A stretch of 64,000 nt of DNA from Vibrio sp. SCSIO 43135 (GCF_023716665.1 NZ_CP071860.1:186001-250000); one strand, 5' to 3'. Counted from the stretch's first letter, positions 43,508-52,112 are shown. Notes: a model not told the origin generated them from the sequence alone. Program-made: numbers and translations.

Positions 43508-44185
43508 TTAATAGTGGTAATCTAAGCTGGTTACCCAAATGACTTCATTGTCATAGCTCACAGTACTTCCATATTCAGTTTCAAGCTCACCAGTATGAAT
43601 GTCGTAGCTAAGTTCAGTAGAGAGGCTCCAGTTATCGAACATGTAGTAAAGTCCGGTTTGTACGCCGTACGTAGGGCCAGAAAAGTCAGATTCCTCTCGG
43701 TCTGATAAATCTGAACCGACAATGCTTTCATAACCAAGCTTTCCTCCCGCGGTGAGGTAGAATGAAGAAGTAAGCGGTAACATATAGTCGTATTTAACGA
43801 TGAAGTTCATTGAGTCAATCGTATCGGTATGACTTTCTGGATCCCAATCCTCTAAGCTGGCTTCTTTATACTGGATTAATGTAGCTACTCTGTGTCGGCG
43901 GTTGACGATCGCCCCCCATTCTATACCGTAAGCTGCGTCATGATATTCGCTAGAGTAGCCATATGGATCAGTGTACTCCGAGCCGTCGGGATAGCTGCTA
44001 TTGATGCCGCCTTGTAATCTCTTCCCATATTCTAGGCCGATATAAAAGTCGAAATTTGGGTCATCTTTCGACGATGAACTTTGCATGTTCACTGATGAAT
44101 TGTTTTCGTACTCTGTTTGAGCATAACTACTAGATGTAACCGTAAGAAACGTCAGTAGGATGATTGTTGAGCTGAGGAAGTTCAT
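43508..44185 (-). CDS. outer-membrane beta-barrel protein, paralogue of the upstream gene
   Basis: A 225-residue exported protein with a signal peptide (about 1-22, ending SYA). The mature part is a small, probably eight-stranded barrel: FDFYIGLEYGKRLQGG first, then RHRVATLIQYKEASL, FIVKYDYMLPL, YLTAGGKLGYESI, GVQTGLYYMFDNWSLSTELSYD and VTSLDYHY at the end. Strand for strand it matches the neighbouring 276-residue protein, so the pair arose by duplication. It is the second gene of a two-gene operon (8-bp gap). The barrel family is OmpA/OmpW-like in size; its function is unknown. Confidence 0.8.
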   Translation of the reverse strand: MNFLSSTIILLTFLTVTSSSYAQTEYENNSSVNMQSSSSKDDPNFDFYIGLEYGKRLQGGINSSYPDGSEYTDPYGYSSEYHDAAYGIEWGAIVNRRHRVATLIQYKEASLEDWDPESHTDTIDSMNFIVKYDYMLPLTSSFYLTAGGKLGYESIVGSDLSDREESDFSGPTYGVQTGLYYMFDNWSLSTELSYDIHTGELETEYGSTVSYDNEVIWVTSLDYHY

Positions 44186-44193
44186 GTGGTCTC

Positions 44194-45024
44194 CTAGTAG
44201 TGGTATGAAAGAGAAGTGTTGAGCATGGTTTCACCACCAAAGGAAACACTCCCAGAGCCAGTCTTAAACTCTTTATGTTGTTGATAGGCTAACTCAGTGC
44301 CAATAGACCAATTGGTGAATTTGTAGTAGACGCCCGCTTGTGCTCCAACAAAGAAAGCTGACATGGGTAAGGTATCTTCGTTTTGCATTACGAATCGATA
44401 GCCAACCTTGGCACCTAGGCTAGTTGAGAAGTGGCCTTCGTTGTCCAGATTCCAAACGTAATCATACTTGGCTGCAAGGTCAGTTGCGTCGATGTTCTTC
44501 CTACTCCCGGAATAGCCGAACGTGTCCCATAAATCTTCTTGAGAGATTCTGAGGGTATGGAATGTCGCTTCAAGGCTTAATCGATGTGTATCTCTATATA
44601 GAGCGCCTACTTTTATCCCCGCGCCGCCGTCGGCATCGTAGACGAGATCTTGTGGATCACTTGAAGGTCCAAAGTGGAATTTTCCAGATAGACGTCGAGA
44701 ATGTATCAAGCCAATAAAGTACTCTGGAGATGAATCGAGTTCGCCACGCTCAGGTTCAGGTTGAGTGTCAGCTTTGTTGTTGAGCGACGCTTTAGCTTCC
44801 GCCTCTGCTTTTGCTCGAGCCTCTTCAGCTTCGACCTTGGCTTGAGCAGCTTTTTCAGCCGCCGCTTCTGCTTCGGCGATTGCTTCTTTTGCAGCGGCCT
44901 CTTTTGCTGCAGCCGTTTCCGCTGCACTTTCTATTTGCTGAGCGAATACTCCCATTGGGTAAGAAGATACAAGGATGCTTATTACCGCTAGTGCTAATCG
45001 ACACTGTCTCACGTGGCGCTTCAT
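44194..45024 (-). CDS. outer-membrane barrel protein with N-terminal EAAAK-type helix
   Basis: A 276-residue exported protein. After a signal peptide (about 1-28) comes an Ala/Glu/Lys-rich stretch (about residues 34-80) with near repeats AAAKEAAAKEAIAEAEAAAE, predicted as a long straight helix or coiled coil. An eight-strand-type barrel follows (EYFIGLIHSRRLSGKF first, TSLSYHY last). The helix could span the periplasm or reach peptidoglycan, as in TolA-like linkers. The downstream paralogue lacks this helix. A GGGAG ribosome site precedes the ATG. Function unknown. Confidence 0.8.
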   Translation of the reverse strand: MKRHVRQCRLALAVISILVSSYPMGVFAQQIESAAETAAAKEAAAKEAIAEAEAAAEKAAQAKVEAEEARAKAEAEAKASLNNKADTQPEPERGELDSSPEYFIGLIHSRRLSGKFHFGPSSDPQDLVYDADGGAGIKVGALYRDTHRLSLEATFHTLRISQEDLWDTFGYSGSRKNIDATDLAAKYDYVWNLDNEGHFSTSLGAKVGYRFVMQNEDTLPMSAFFVGAQAGVYYKFTNWSIGTELAYQQHKEFKTGSGSVSFGGETMLNTSLSYHY

Positions 45025-45584
45025 TTATACTCCCAGAGAATATATTGATAAAAATGTTAGGGGGAGTTTATTGAACGGTGTTCTCTATTCAAGGCAACAA
45101 AGTTAATTAAACTTTTGTCATTAGGCCCAACTCGATACAACTCGTTGTTATCTAGTTTGTTTTTCTAAAGTTCCTAGCTCGAAGCAGACTAGTAAAACTA
45201 ATGCTTTAAGGAGAGTACTACTTTGACTATTTAGAACTTTTTATATTTATTGTGTGAATATCATGCGATGCGAAAAGCGCTAGGAATGAGAGGATATTGG
45301 CGTAATGAATGGTTCACTCGCTGTAATCAAGATGCACAGTGCAGACACGTTGTTTATTCATGAGTGTATTGTATGGTGCCAAGTTTAGCGCATTAACTCA
45401 TTGATAAAAGGATGGAAAGACTTCGAGTGAGGCCCGCTTTCTGTACATCAATAGAGTGAGGTACTACCTCAAAGAATTGCAACAAATATAAACAATAAAA
45501 TATAACATCGGCCGACAATAGATCGCGCTTGTTTCTTTGCAGTAAAGTGTTTGGCAGGTTTTTGTTAAATAATTGGTAGTGCAT
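45025..45584. other. 560-bp intergenic region
   Basis: No gene is seen between the barrel operon and the EAL gene, which are divergent. It should hold both promoters. No strong palindrome or terminator was recognised. Confidence 0.5.
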
Positions 45585-46412
45585 ATGAGTATGGGAAGTT
45601 TACGCTTTTCTCGTAATCCAGCCGGGCAGCATCGGCTGCACGTTCCTGAGCATCGCGTTGTCTTAAAGAGTGCGTTTCAGGGCATTTTTGATGGCAAAAA
45701 TTCAATGATTGGAGTTGAAAGCCTGGTGAGAGTCTCCTGCGAAGATCAACGACTAGCGAGTTTGGATGAGGGATCCCAATTTGAATCTCATATTCCGACG
45801 GATGTGTTTCTTAGCCGTTTAGATGCTAATGAACGCTCATTGATAGAGCAATGGTTAGTTGTTCTGCACATCCTAAACTTCCACACGTTTGTCGCGAAAA
45901 AAAGTACAGACTGCAAGCTGTTCATCAACGTATCTCCTGATACCGCTCTCGACATTATGGAGTCACCAAACCAAATTAGTGTCTACCGGACATGTCTATC
46001 ACAGTTCAAGATTGATCTATCTCGGATCGTTTTTGAGCTCACAGAACAAGTATGCCGTGACGAAGAGCGTTTTCGCGAACTTGCGATGACTAAGTGGCTG
46101 CCTAAAGTTCACCGTGCGCTGGATGATGTTTGCTTAAGAGATATCGAGCTCGGCAGGATACTCAACTTAGAACCATCTATCATTAAACTAGATCGGTCCT
46201 TAACTAGGTTGGAAAGCACGGATACTTTGCTCGTGAAAAGTGTTCAAGCGTGGAGAAAGGAAGGAATTATTGTCGTCGCGGAGGGAATAGAAACGACGGA
46301 AGATTTCGAAAGAATGAAGAGTGTCGGTTGTCATTGGTTTCAAGGCTACTTATTAGGAAAGCCATACATATTCGGTGACAAGTGTAGAACCATCTTAAAG
46401 GTTGATAGTTGA
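45585..46412 (+). CDS. EAL-domain protein with altered loop 6
   Basis: A 275-residue single-domain EAL protein without membrane segments. Conserved positions seen are GVESLVRV (EAL position), LFINVSP, FELTEQ, ALDD, IIKLDRS, VVAEGIET and WFQGYLLGKP. The metal-binding acidic residues and catalytic Lys are kept, but the DDFGTG loop reads DDVCLRD, so loop 6, needed for dimer-coupled activity in many EAL enzymes, is changed. It may be a weak phosphodiesterase or a c-di-GMP effector. The frame opens at a TTG at 45573; ATGs at 45585 and 45591 are better. A ToxR-like gene follows 50 bp later. Confidence 0.85.
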   Translation: MSMGSLRFSRNPAGQHRLHVPEHRVVLKSAFQGIFDGKNSMIGVESLVRVSCEDQRLASLDEGSQFESHIPTDVFLSRLDANERSLIEQWLVVLHILNFHTFVAKKSTDCKLFINVSPDTALDIMESPNQISVYRTCLSQFKIDLSRIVFELTEQVCRDEERFRELAMTKWLPKVHRALDDVCLRDIELGRILNLEPSIIKLDRSLTRLESTDTLLVKSVQAWRKEGIIVVAEGIETTEDFERMKSVGCHWFQGYLLGKPYIFGDKCRTILKVDS

Positions 46413-46462
46413 ACTCTAAGGACGGATTCAAGAAGGAACAATACAACAGTGGATAATTTGAG

Positions 46463-47128
46463 ATGAAGAGCAGTGAAGCAAAGCAATTATTTGTGGAGCA
46501 CAATACCCTTTCCGACGGCGAGCATTTGATTAAGATGTCGAGCGCTGAGCGGAAAATTTTGATTCATTTTTATGAGCACCCGGGAAGTATATTTTCCCGA
46601 TTTGAGTTGCTTGAGGTAGGGTGGCCTGGCTCGGTAGTATCAGAGCGTTCTGTCAACATTGCGATAGGGAATATTCGCAACCTTCTACAAAAGTTTTCAC
46701 CAAGTAGTCAACTCGTGACAGTGCCGAAAGAGGGGTATAAATCGGACTTCAAATTTAGGCTCGCCTATGAAGGCGCTCCACAGAATAGCGTGGAACAGAT
46801 TGACGAGCCTAGTGAGGAAGCAATACCTAAGCCCCCATTATCTATAGCGGACCACTATCAACACATCAAAACATTTTACGGAACCTACTTTTCCCCTGTT
46901 GTGTGGTTGTTGCTTAGTGTATGGGTACTGGCTGGCTGGTTCCATATGTCACTGGGAGTAAGAACGTTGACTTGTGAGCCGGTGACTGCGGATCAACAGG
47001 TATGCGGGTTTGCTTCCGACGAATGGAAACAAGGAGATGCGGTACTCAGCCCAGATCAAGATGACAATATCATCTACTACGCTGTGAATTCATTTGGGGA
47101 GGTCACTTTTGAAGTTCTGGATAATTAA
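46463..47128 (+). CDS. ToxR-like membrane-bound winged-helix regulator
   Basis: A 221-residue transcription factor anchored in the inner membrane. Residues about 15-97 form an OmpR/ToxR-type winged helix (MSSAERKILIHFYEHPGSIF, WPGSVVSERSVNIAIGNIRN, then TVPKEGYKSDF). A linker leads to one membrane helix (about 144-164) and a short periplasmic domain (about 57 residues) with two cysteines (171 and 181), as in ToxR. The next gene overlaps by 20 bp and encodes a ToxS-like partner. This ToxR/ToxS, TcpP/TcpH or VtrA/VtrC type of pair senses envelope signals. Targets are unknown; the adjacent EAL gene and barrel operon are candidates. Confidence 0.87.
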   Translation: MKSSEAKQLFVEHNTLSDGEHLIKMSSAERKILIHFYEHPGSIFSRFELLEVGWPGSVVSERSVNIAIGNIRNLLQKFSPSSQLVTVPKEGYKSDFKFRLAYEGAPQNSVEQIDEPSEEAIPKPPLSIADHYQHIKTFYGTYFSPVVWLLLSVWVLAGWFHMSLGVRTLTCEPVTADQQVCGFASDEWKQGDAVLSPDQDDNIIYYAVNSFGEVTFEVLDN

Positions 47129-47534
47129 AATTTCAGTGCTAATCGCTGCACTACCTATCGTATTAGCTTTTTCTAACGGCGCATCGTGTGACTTCTACTA
47201 TCTGGGTGAGAATAAGACAACTGGTGTCAATGTGAGTTTTATCTGCGAACGTGGAAGGGCGGTGTTTAGTGTCGTGGATGCAGAAAAGACGGCAATTTAC
47301 CGAGTCGAAGGGCGTTACTACAGTCTGTACCCTGACTATTTCTTTCTGTATACCGATGAAGTTTATCTAGAAACACCAGATCTCGAACTAGAGAGCCGGT
47401 TGACGGTTATGGGAGAGTCTGAGTTAGTGAGAGGGTATTGGGCTGAAGGCGAAACAGAAAGCGTCTTACTTTTCTATTACCCTGAGCAATGGCTTACCAA
47501 AGGCCATTTAAGAGGGCAGCTCGGATTGTGGTAG
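47109..47534 (+). CDS. ToxS-like membrane-anchored periplasmic partner protein
   Basis: A roughly 141-residue protein with an N-terminal membrane anchor (about residues 4-22, KFWIIKISVLIAALPIVLAF) and a beta-rich periplasmic domain with two cysteines (27 and 46). It is not recognisable by sequence alone, but its position fits a ToxS/TcpH/VtrC-type co-component: it overlaps the end of the ToxR-like gene. A GGGAGGT ribosome site within the upstream gene fits the TTG at 47109 better than the TTG at 47094. It probably stabilises or gates the regulator's periplasmic domain. Confidence 0.75.
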   Translation: MKFWIIKISVLIAALPIVLAFSNGASCDFYYLGENKTTGVNVSFICERGRAVFSVVDAEKTAIYRVEGRYYSLYPDYFFLYTDEVYLETPDLELESRLTVMGESELVRGYWAEGETESVLLFYYPEQWLTKGHLRGQLGLW

Positions 47535-47584
47535 ATAACGGTTTGATTCAAACCATCTTAGTGTTGCTCAAGCTAGTTGGCATA

Positions 47585-47619
47585 AAACCTGTAGATTATT
47601 TAGCGTAATCTACAGGTTT
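47585..47619. terminator. terminator after the ToxRS-like pair
   Basis: AAACCTGTAGATTA (47585-47598) and TAATCTACAGGTTT (47606-47619) form a 14-bp perfect stem between converging genes. The A/T ends suit both directions. Confidence 0.75.
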
Positions 47620-47634
47620 CGAATTATCTAGATA

Positions 47635-48282
47635 TCAACTGAAGAAGACGTGGTCTGATTGCTCTGCGTGCATAAAACCATCAGTAGACAGTACGCGTGT
47701 TAGGTAAGCAGAGAATGCTGGGTAGAGTTGTTCATTAACGTGGAAACCTGCGTAACGAGCATTTAAAAACTGGCTGCCTATCGCGATATCCGCAATACTC
47801 CATTCACCACATAGGAAACCTTCTATAGGGCTATGGTTGTTGAGATACTGTAAAACAGCAGGCATTGCGACCTCTAGGTTTTCGTTTACTACTGAGTCGT
47901 CAGTTGGCTGATTAAACACCTTCGGTTTGATGACTTTTTCAAAGAACAGATTTTTCCCACATACTTCTAGCAATTTGGTATCAGCATACTCTTCAAACCA
48001 TAACGCTTTGGCAAACTGCACCGGATCGGTTGGGTACAGTGATTGTTGTTGAGCATAACGTTTGTCTAAGTATTGGCAGATTGCTGAAGAGTCAGCCAAT
48101 GAAACCAAATCATCTTTAATCGCGGGTATTTTGCCGAGTGGGCTTATTGATTGGAATTCTGGTGTTTTATTTACCGGGGAAACATCAGCTAGGCACTCAA
48201 ACTCCACACCGTAAAAATCTAACGCCATCGTGACTTTACGAACAAATGGTGATGCTGGTACACCGTATACTTTGGTAATCAT
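47635..48282 (-). CDS. glutathione S-transferase family protein
   Basis: A 215-residue cytosolic GST. The thioredoxin-like N-domain begins TKVYGVPASPFVRKVTMALD, with the SPFVRK active-site region, then PLGKIPAIKDD (cis-Pro) and LADSSAICQYLD, the glutathione-binding ESxxI-like motif. The helical C-domain contains EGFLCGEWSIADIAIGSQF. It could detoxify electrophiles or act as a reductase. AGAGAGGGA is well placed for the ATG at 48282, so the six-codon extension to 48300 is not used. A 446-bp gap follows upstream. Confidence 0.9.
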   Translation of the reverse strand: MITKVYGVPASPFVRKVTMALDFYGVEFECLADVSPVNKTPEFQSISPLGKIPAIKDDLVSLADSSAICQYLDKRYAQQQSLYPTDPVQFAKALWFEEYADTKLLEVCGKNLFFEKVIKPKVFNQPTDDSVVNENLEVAMPAVLQYLNNHSPIEGFLCGEWSIADIAIGSQFLNARYAGFHVNEQLYPAFSAYLTRVLSTDGFMHAEQSDHVFFS

Positions 48283-48728
48283 ATGATCCCTCTCTAACAT
48301 GTGACTTTACTTACTTATCGTTTTAAAACGTCAAGGTTAATAGCTCCGGCTAATAACAACGCGTAAATAAAAGGCAATAAAGGGCAGCCAAAGTAGATAC
48401 ACCTAACTGTGGTGTTGAAAGGGTTGGTTGAGGCTCAAGAGTGCCGTCTCTTATAGGTGGCTTAAACCGATGTAGAAAACAGAAGTAATAATATAACTAC
48501 CTGTTTATATTGATTTTAAATTTTATTTATTTTTATGTCCTCCTTTCCTAATGAGCACACAATATATGATGCGGTAGTTACTTTGGGAGTTATTCATCAG
48601 TCTCTGAATCGAGATTTGTCGAGCTTACTGCTGACTGGTTTGGAGCATCGTCAGACTATCGAAAATTGATTATGAAGTGCTCGTACCTAAGTACGCCTGA
48701 TAGTAAAACTCAATACTAGGATAGCAAT
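48283..48728. other. intergenic region between the GST and lipoprotein genes
   Basis: A divergent gap with no gene seen. It is AT-rich between 48481 and 48560. No terminator or strong palindrome was found. Confidence 0.45.
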
Positions 48729-50846
48729 ATGGCACTCAAACTTGGAATGACTCGCGTCACCTCGACATGGGTTTGTTTATCGAAACCCCTGAGGATTGTA
48801 GCGGTAATATTAACTTCATTGTTTCTATTTGCATGCAACAGCGGGGATACATCTTCTGTAGACCCTGTAGACCCTGTAGACCCTGTAGACCCTGTAGACC
48901 CTGTAGACCCTGTAGAGCCCACTTTAAGTCATCTATCCATAACTCAAATTAGCAAGCCCGAAACTGAGTCTAGATTTGAAAGCGGGGCGTTTAAACTCAA
49001 TACATTACCTATCAATAGAAATGACCAAGTTTGCTATGAGGTCACAGGCAATTACTCCGATGGCTCTACTAAGGATCTGACCTCAATTGCGAGTTGGCAG
49101 GTGGTAGGGCAATCTAATCTCGAGACCCACGGAAATTGTTTTACTGATATTGGTTACCAAGGAGTGACGACTGTATTGGCTTCAGTAGATGGCGTTAATG
49201 CAGATACATTCGACATTGAAACAGTGCAGGAACAACGTTTGTTGATCAATCAAGTGAGCACTAAGGGAGATTTACATGAGATTGAGTTGCCTCAAGGTTT
49301 ATATGCTCTTTTAGATTTTGATGTGGTGTGGAGTAATGGCGATGTTTTACACAAACTTGCTGCCGGTGATGTTACTGCAACCGTGAGTTCAAATAGCTTC
49401 CAATTGACATCTGAAAACCTGCGTCAAGAAAAGCTGAGAGCGATTGGCGAGAGTGGCGACATTGCCACCATCTCAATAGAATATGGCAGTACGAGCAGTA
49501 CTTTGGATGCTCGTATTACTGATGGGGTTTTACTTGGTGTGAGTATGACTGTAAGCCCACTTTACAACGATGAAAGTGTTGACTATATCCATCAAGGGCA
49601 ATTTAGAGAGCTTTCTACGATCGCAAGTTTTAAAGGAGACATTAGTGAAAATGGTCAAGGGGGAGAGACTTTTGACTTAGATGTCACGGATGATACTCAG
49701 TTTTCAGTCGACTGCGCGGATCTGATTATCGAAGGAAGAAGCATCAGAGCAATAGGCAGTCCACAGGGGGAAGAAAGTTGTGTCGTTACTGCTCAATATG
49801 ATGGTGATAGTGCGTCTTCACCGCTAAATGTGAGAATGGCAAACCTGAAAAAAGTGGAAGTACAAAGCGACCCAGACAGTGAGTCCGTTATTCAGTTTCA
49901 TTCAATGCAGTTTCATGCTTATGGGACCTTCTTCTACCAAGATGGCGATTTTGTTAAAGAGGAAATCACCAATGAAGTGGACTGGAGTAGTACAGGCTCA
50001 GCACTGACTGAAGACGGAGATATACCTGGCCTATTTGATGCGACAGGAAGCGCAGGGAGTCAGTCTACCGTGACCGCAACGGCGAGCTCTACCGATTTTG
50101 AATTTTTGAACCCAGAACAAACCAGCAAGGATGACTCAAAGGATATTGGGGTTGAAAAAGGAGAGTTACTGTCGATCCATATCGCTATGGATAACCACCA
50201 CAATTTGCCTTTGGATGTCCCGCGGGATCAATATCGGTATTTTGTCGCAACCGGACACTATAGCGATGGCAAGGGAGGCGATGTACAACAAGACATCACT
50301 GATCTTGTTACGTGGGATAATACCAATCCTAATGCGTTTGAGCGCTACGAGAACAAATACACGGCCATCGAAGGGACTAACCAACAGACTGATGTATCTG
50401 CTGAGTTCGAACAAGTAACTAGCGACAATACCATCACATTAACAACGACTCCGCCTTCATTAGCGCAAGTTGAGCACTTTCATCGACCGGTAGTCTGTCA
50501 CAACTCGGAGCATTGTTACCATGATGAACGGGTGCCATGGACAGAATGGGCGCTAAAAACTTGGAGTGAAGCGAATAGCATTTGCCAAAACCGGGGACAA
50601 AGGCTGCCACATTCAGGACAGGAGTTAAATTCATTAACGTATCCATATGCCAATATCAGTTTAGCCTATGGGTGGCCTTACTATCACATGCACTACTGGA
50701 CGGTGGATGAATCAGAATCTGGTCACTACTCACAGTATATAGATGGTAACCCTTACGATGTTGAAGATTGGGTTCACTTGGCGGTTATCTGTGTTGATGA
50801 TCCGTTTAACCGAAGTGATAACGAGGATAAACGCTATATATTCTAA
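48729..50846 (+). CDS. large surface lipoprotein with VDP repeat linker and C-type-lectin-like end
   Basis: A 705-residue lipoprotein: N-terminal signal with lipobox LFAC (cysteine about residue 36), then a Val-Asp-Pro tripeptide repeat (six VDP and one VEP) that should form a stiff stalk. Several beta-rich Ig-like (Big-type) segments follow (for example VCYEVTGNYSDGSTKDLTSI and YFVATGHYSDGKGGDVQQDI). The last ~110 residues have four cysteines and the pattern WSEANSICQNRGQRLP, YWTVDE and LAVICVDD, resembling the C-type-lectin-like domain ending intimin/invasin-type adhesins. An adhesin or surface-binding role is likely but inferred. A terminator follows. Confidence 0.82.
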   Translation: MALKLGMTRVTSTWVCLSKPLRIVAVILTSLFLFACNSGDTSSVDPVDPVDPVDPVDPVDPVEPTLSHLSITQISKPETESRFESGAFKLNTLPINRNDQVCYEVTGNYSDGSTKDLTSIASWQVVGQSNLETHGNCFTDIGYQGVTTVLASVDGVNADTFDIETVQEQRLLINQVSTKGDLHEIELPQGLYALLDFDVVWSNGDVLHKLAAGDVTATVSSNSFQLTSENLRQEKLRAIGESGDIATISIEYGSTSSTLDARITDGVLLGVSMTVSPLYNDESVDYIHQGQFRELSTIASFKGDISENGQGGETFDLDVTDDTQFSVDCADLIIEGRSIRAIGSPQGEESCVVTAQYDGDSASSPLNVRMANLKKVEVQSDPDSESVIQFHSMQFHAYGTFFYQDGDFVKEEITNEVDWSSTGSALTEDGDIPGLFDATGSAGSQSTVTATASSTDFEFLNPEQTSKDDSKDIGVEKGELLSIHIAMDNHHNLPLDVPRDQYRYFVATGHYSDGKGGDVQQDITDLVTWDNTNPNAFERYENKYTAIEGTNQQTDVSAEFEQVTSDNTITLTTTPPSLAQVEHFHRPVVCHNSEHCYHDERVPWTEWALKTWSEANSICQNRGQRLPHSGQELNSLTYPYANISLAYGWPYYHMHYWTVDESESGHYSQYIDGNPYDVEDWVHLAVICVDDPFNRSDNEDKRYIF
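48858..48920 (+). repeat. 9-bp coding tandem repeat (GTAGACCCT)n
   Basis: Six perfect copies of GTAGACCCT and one variant (GTAGAGCCC) encode the VDP stalk. Because the unit is three codons, slippage would change stalk length without a frameshift. Confidence 0.95.
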
Positions 50847-50898
50847 CCTGTTGCTCTAATGCTTCTTATAGATCGCTAGACGTCGCTAACTTCTTATT

Positions 50899-50939
50899 CT
50901 CGCTCATTAGATGTTTAAGCCCCTTATGAGCGAGTTTTT
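50899..50939 (+). terminator. terminator after the lipoprotein gene
   Basis: CTCGCTCAT (50899-50907) pairs with ATGAGCGAG (50926-50934), followed by TTTTTG. Confidence 0.78.
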
Positions 50940-51231
50940 GTTTAAGGGTAGTAAACGAAGTTAAAGTATATTTCGCGTTGTTAGCGAAGCACATGGCATC
51001 TGTTTTGAAAAAGCACTGCATCAAATGTGGACTGATAGCATTTCATGACTGTAGAACGGTGAGTTTTGAGGCGGCTAGAATTATCGATACAGAAATAACT
51101 GGCGTGACAATAATAAAAGGGTGAATCGATTCACTATTTGGTTTAAGTATTTTGTGGCGATGTTGTTAGAAAGGAAGAAATGTAGGCCCGAGAACTAAAT
51201 GTAGGTGGATGTTCTGAGCCTACGAGAGGAT
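50940..51231. other. intergenic region with perfect 14-bp palindrome
   Basis: No convincing gene. It contains GTGAATCGATTCAC (51121-51134), a perfect palindrome not obviously linked to a promoter, since the genes on both sides end here. Confidence 0.5.
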
Positions 51232-51651
51232 TTAGTGGCAATTGATGTTCCAAGTGATACCAAAGTGGTCTTGCACAATGCCATATTGTTGAGCCCAAAA
51301 GGTCTTCTGTATTGGCATGATAACGTCACCTTTCGCAGAAAAGCTTTGGAATATGTTGATGGCTTCTTGAGGTTGTTCAACCGATACCACGAGAGTGATG
51401 TTATCGCTTGGCTGCCCTTTTTGTTCAGGAAAGCCGTCGGAGCCCATTAAGGTGAAACCCTGACACTTCATTTCGATATGCAATAATTTATCCTGCCAGT
51501 TGGCTCTGCTATCTACTTGATCTTGCATAGGTGATTGCTTGAAGTAGTGTTTATCTTTAATTGTTCCGTTTAGTACGTGCGCATAAAAGTTAAATGCTTC
51601 TTCACATTGACCTGGAATCCTAAGGTAAGGACATAATGTGTGGATGTTCAT
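51232..51651 (-). CDS. VOC family protein (PhnB/glyoxalase-like)
   Basis: A 139-residue protein of the vicinal-oxygen-chelate fold, PhnB/3-demethylubiquinone-methyltransferase-like group. Characteristic stretches are YLRIPGQCEEAFNFYAHVLNG, LLHIEMKCQGFTLMGSDG, NITLVVSVEQPQEAINIFQS and WAQQYGIVQDHFGITWNIN. These small metal-binding enzymes or binding proteins act in detoxification; the substrate is unknown. It lies 8 bp after an SRPBCC-family gene on the same strand, a pairing common in bacteria. Confidence 0.9.
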   Translation of the reverse strand: MNIHTLCPYLRIPGQCEEAFNFYAHVLNGTIKDKHYFKQSPMQDQVDSRANWQDKLLHIEMKCQGFTLMGSDGFPEQKGQPSDNITLVVSVEQPQEAINIFQSFSAKGDVIMPIQKTFWAQQYGIVQDHFGITWNINCH

Positions 51652-51659
51652 GTGACTCC

Positions 51660-52112
51660 TTAATAGTGATTGATCTGAATGTCATTTGGGTAAGGTCGTC
51701 CAACCCCAGATTCGACCGCTTCTTTTAGGCTCAAGAGAAACACTGCCCATTTGGTTGAAACAGCAGAGAAGCTCGAACCAGCCTTATCCCAGCCTTGATG
51801 GATAAAATTCACTATCGTCTGAGATTTTTCTTTTGAAAGAGAGAAATTAATCCAAGTGTTGGCCCAGTTACCAGTCTCGACCTCATCACCATCGATAACG
51901 ATCGGCTGCCAGGTAATACTGTCTGGCCCATTGCTGTATACCTCCATGTGGTACATGTGCTCTTGAATGTATAAAACGACATAGGTAGACCCTGCACTGT
52001 CAACAAGTTTGCAATCGGTCCACCAAGCTTTAATACCGTGCTCAGTCGTTAAATACTCATGAATTTTGTCTATGGGCGCCTTAATACCCACTTGATGATA
52101 AATTTCAGCCAT
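51660..52112 (-). CDS. SRPBCC/AHSA1-like protein
   Basis: A 150-residue START-like (SRPBCC) protein. The opening IYHQVGIKAPIDKIHEYLTT, then GIKAWWTDCKLVD, and the C-terminal WAVFLLSLKEAVESGVGRPY are typical of AHSA1/YndB-type domains, which bind hydrophobic ligands in a deep cavity. It is the first gene of a two-gene operon with the VOC protein. The AGGAAAA ribosome site is good. Ligand and role are unknown. Confidence 0.88.
   Translation of the reverse strand: MAEIYHQVGIKAPIDKIHEYLTTEHGIKAWWTDCKLVDSAGSTYVVLYIQEHMYHMEVYSNGPDSITWQPIVIDGDEVETGNWANTWINFSLSKEKSQTIVNFIHQGWDKAGSSFSAVSTKWAVFLLSLKEAVESGVGRPYPNDIQINHY

Noticed and set aside
44761-45074. Plus-strand Leu/Phe/Cys-rich frames opposite the EAAAK region
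   Set aside because: They are antisense products of the Ala/Glu/Lys-rich coding stretch.
48858-48920. Possible CRISPR-like repeat
   Set aside because: Units are 9 bp, directly adjacent with no spacers, and in frame within a coding region.
48716-48922. Minus-strand frame with Gly-Ser-Thr repeats
   Set aside because: It is the antisense reading of the 9-bp VDP repeat, not a collagen-like gene.
50993-51124. 43-codon ORF with HCIKCGLIAFHDC
   Set aside because: The Cys/His pattern is suggestive, but there is no good ribosome site, no family match and no operon context.
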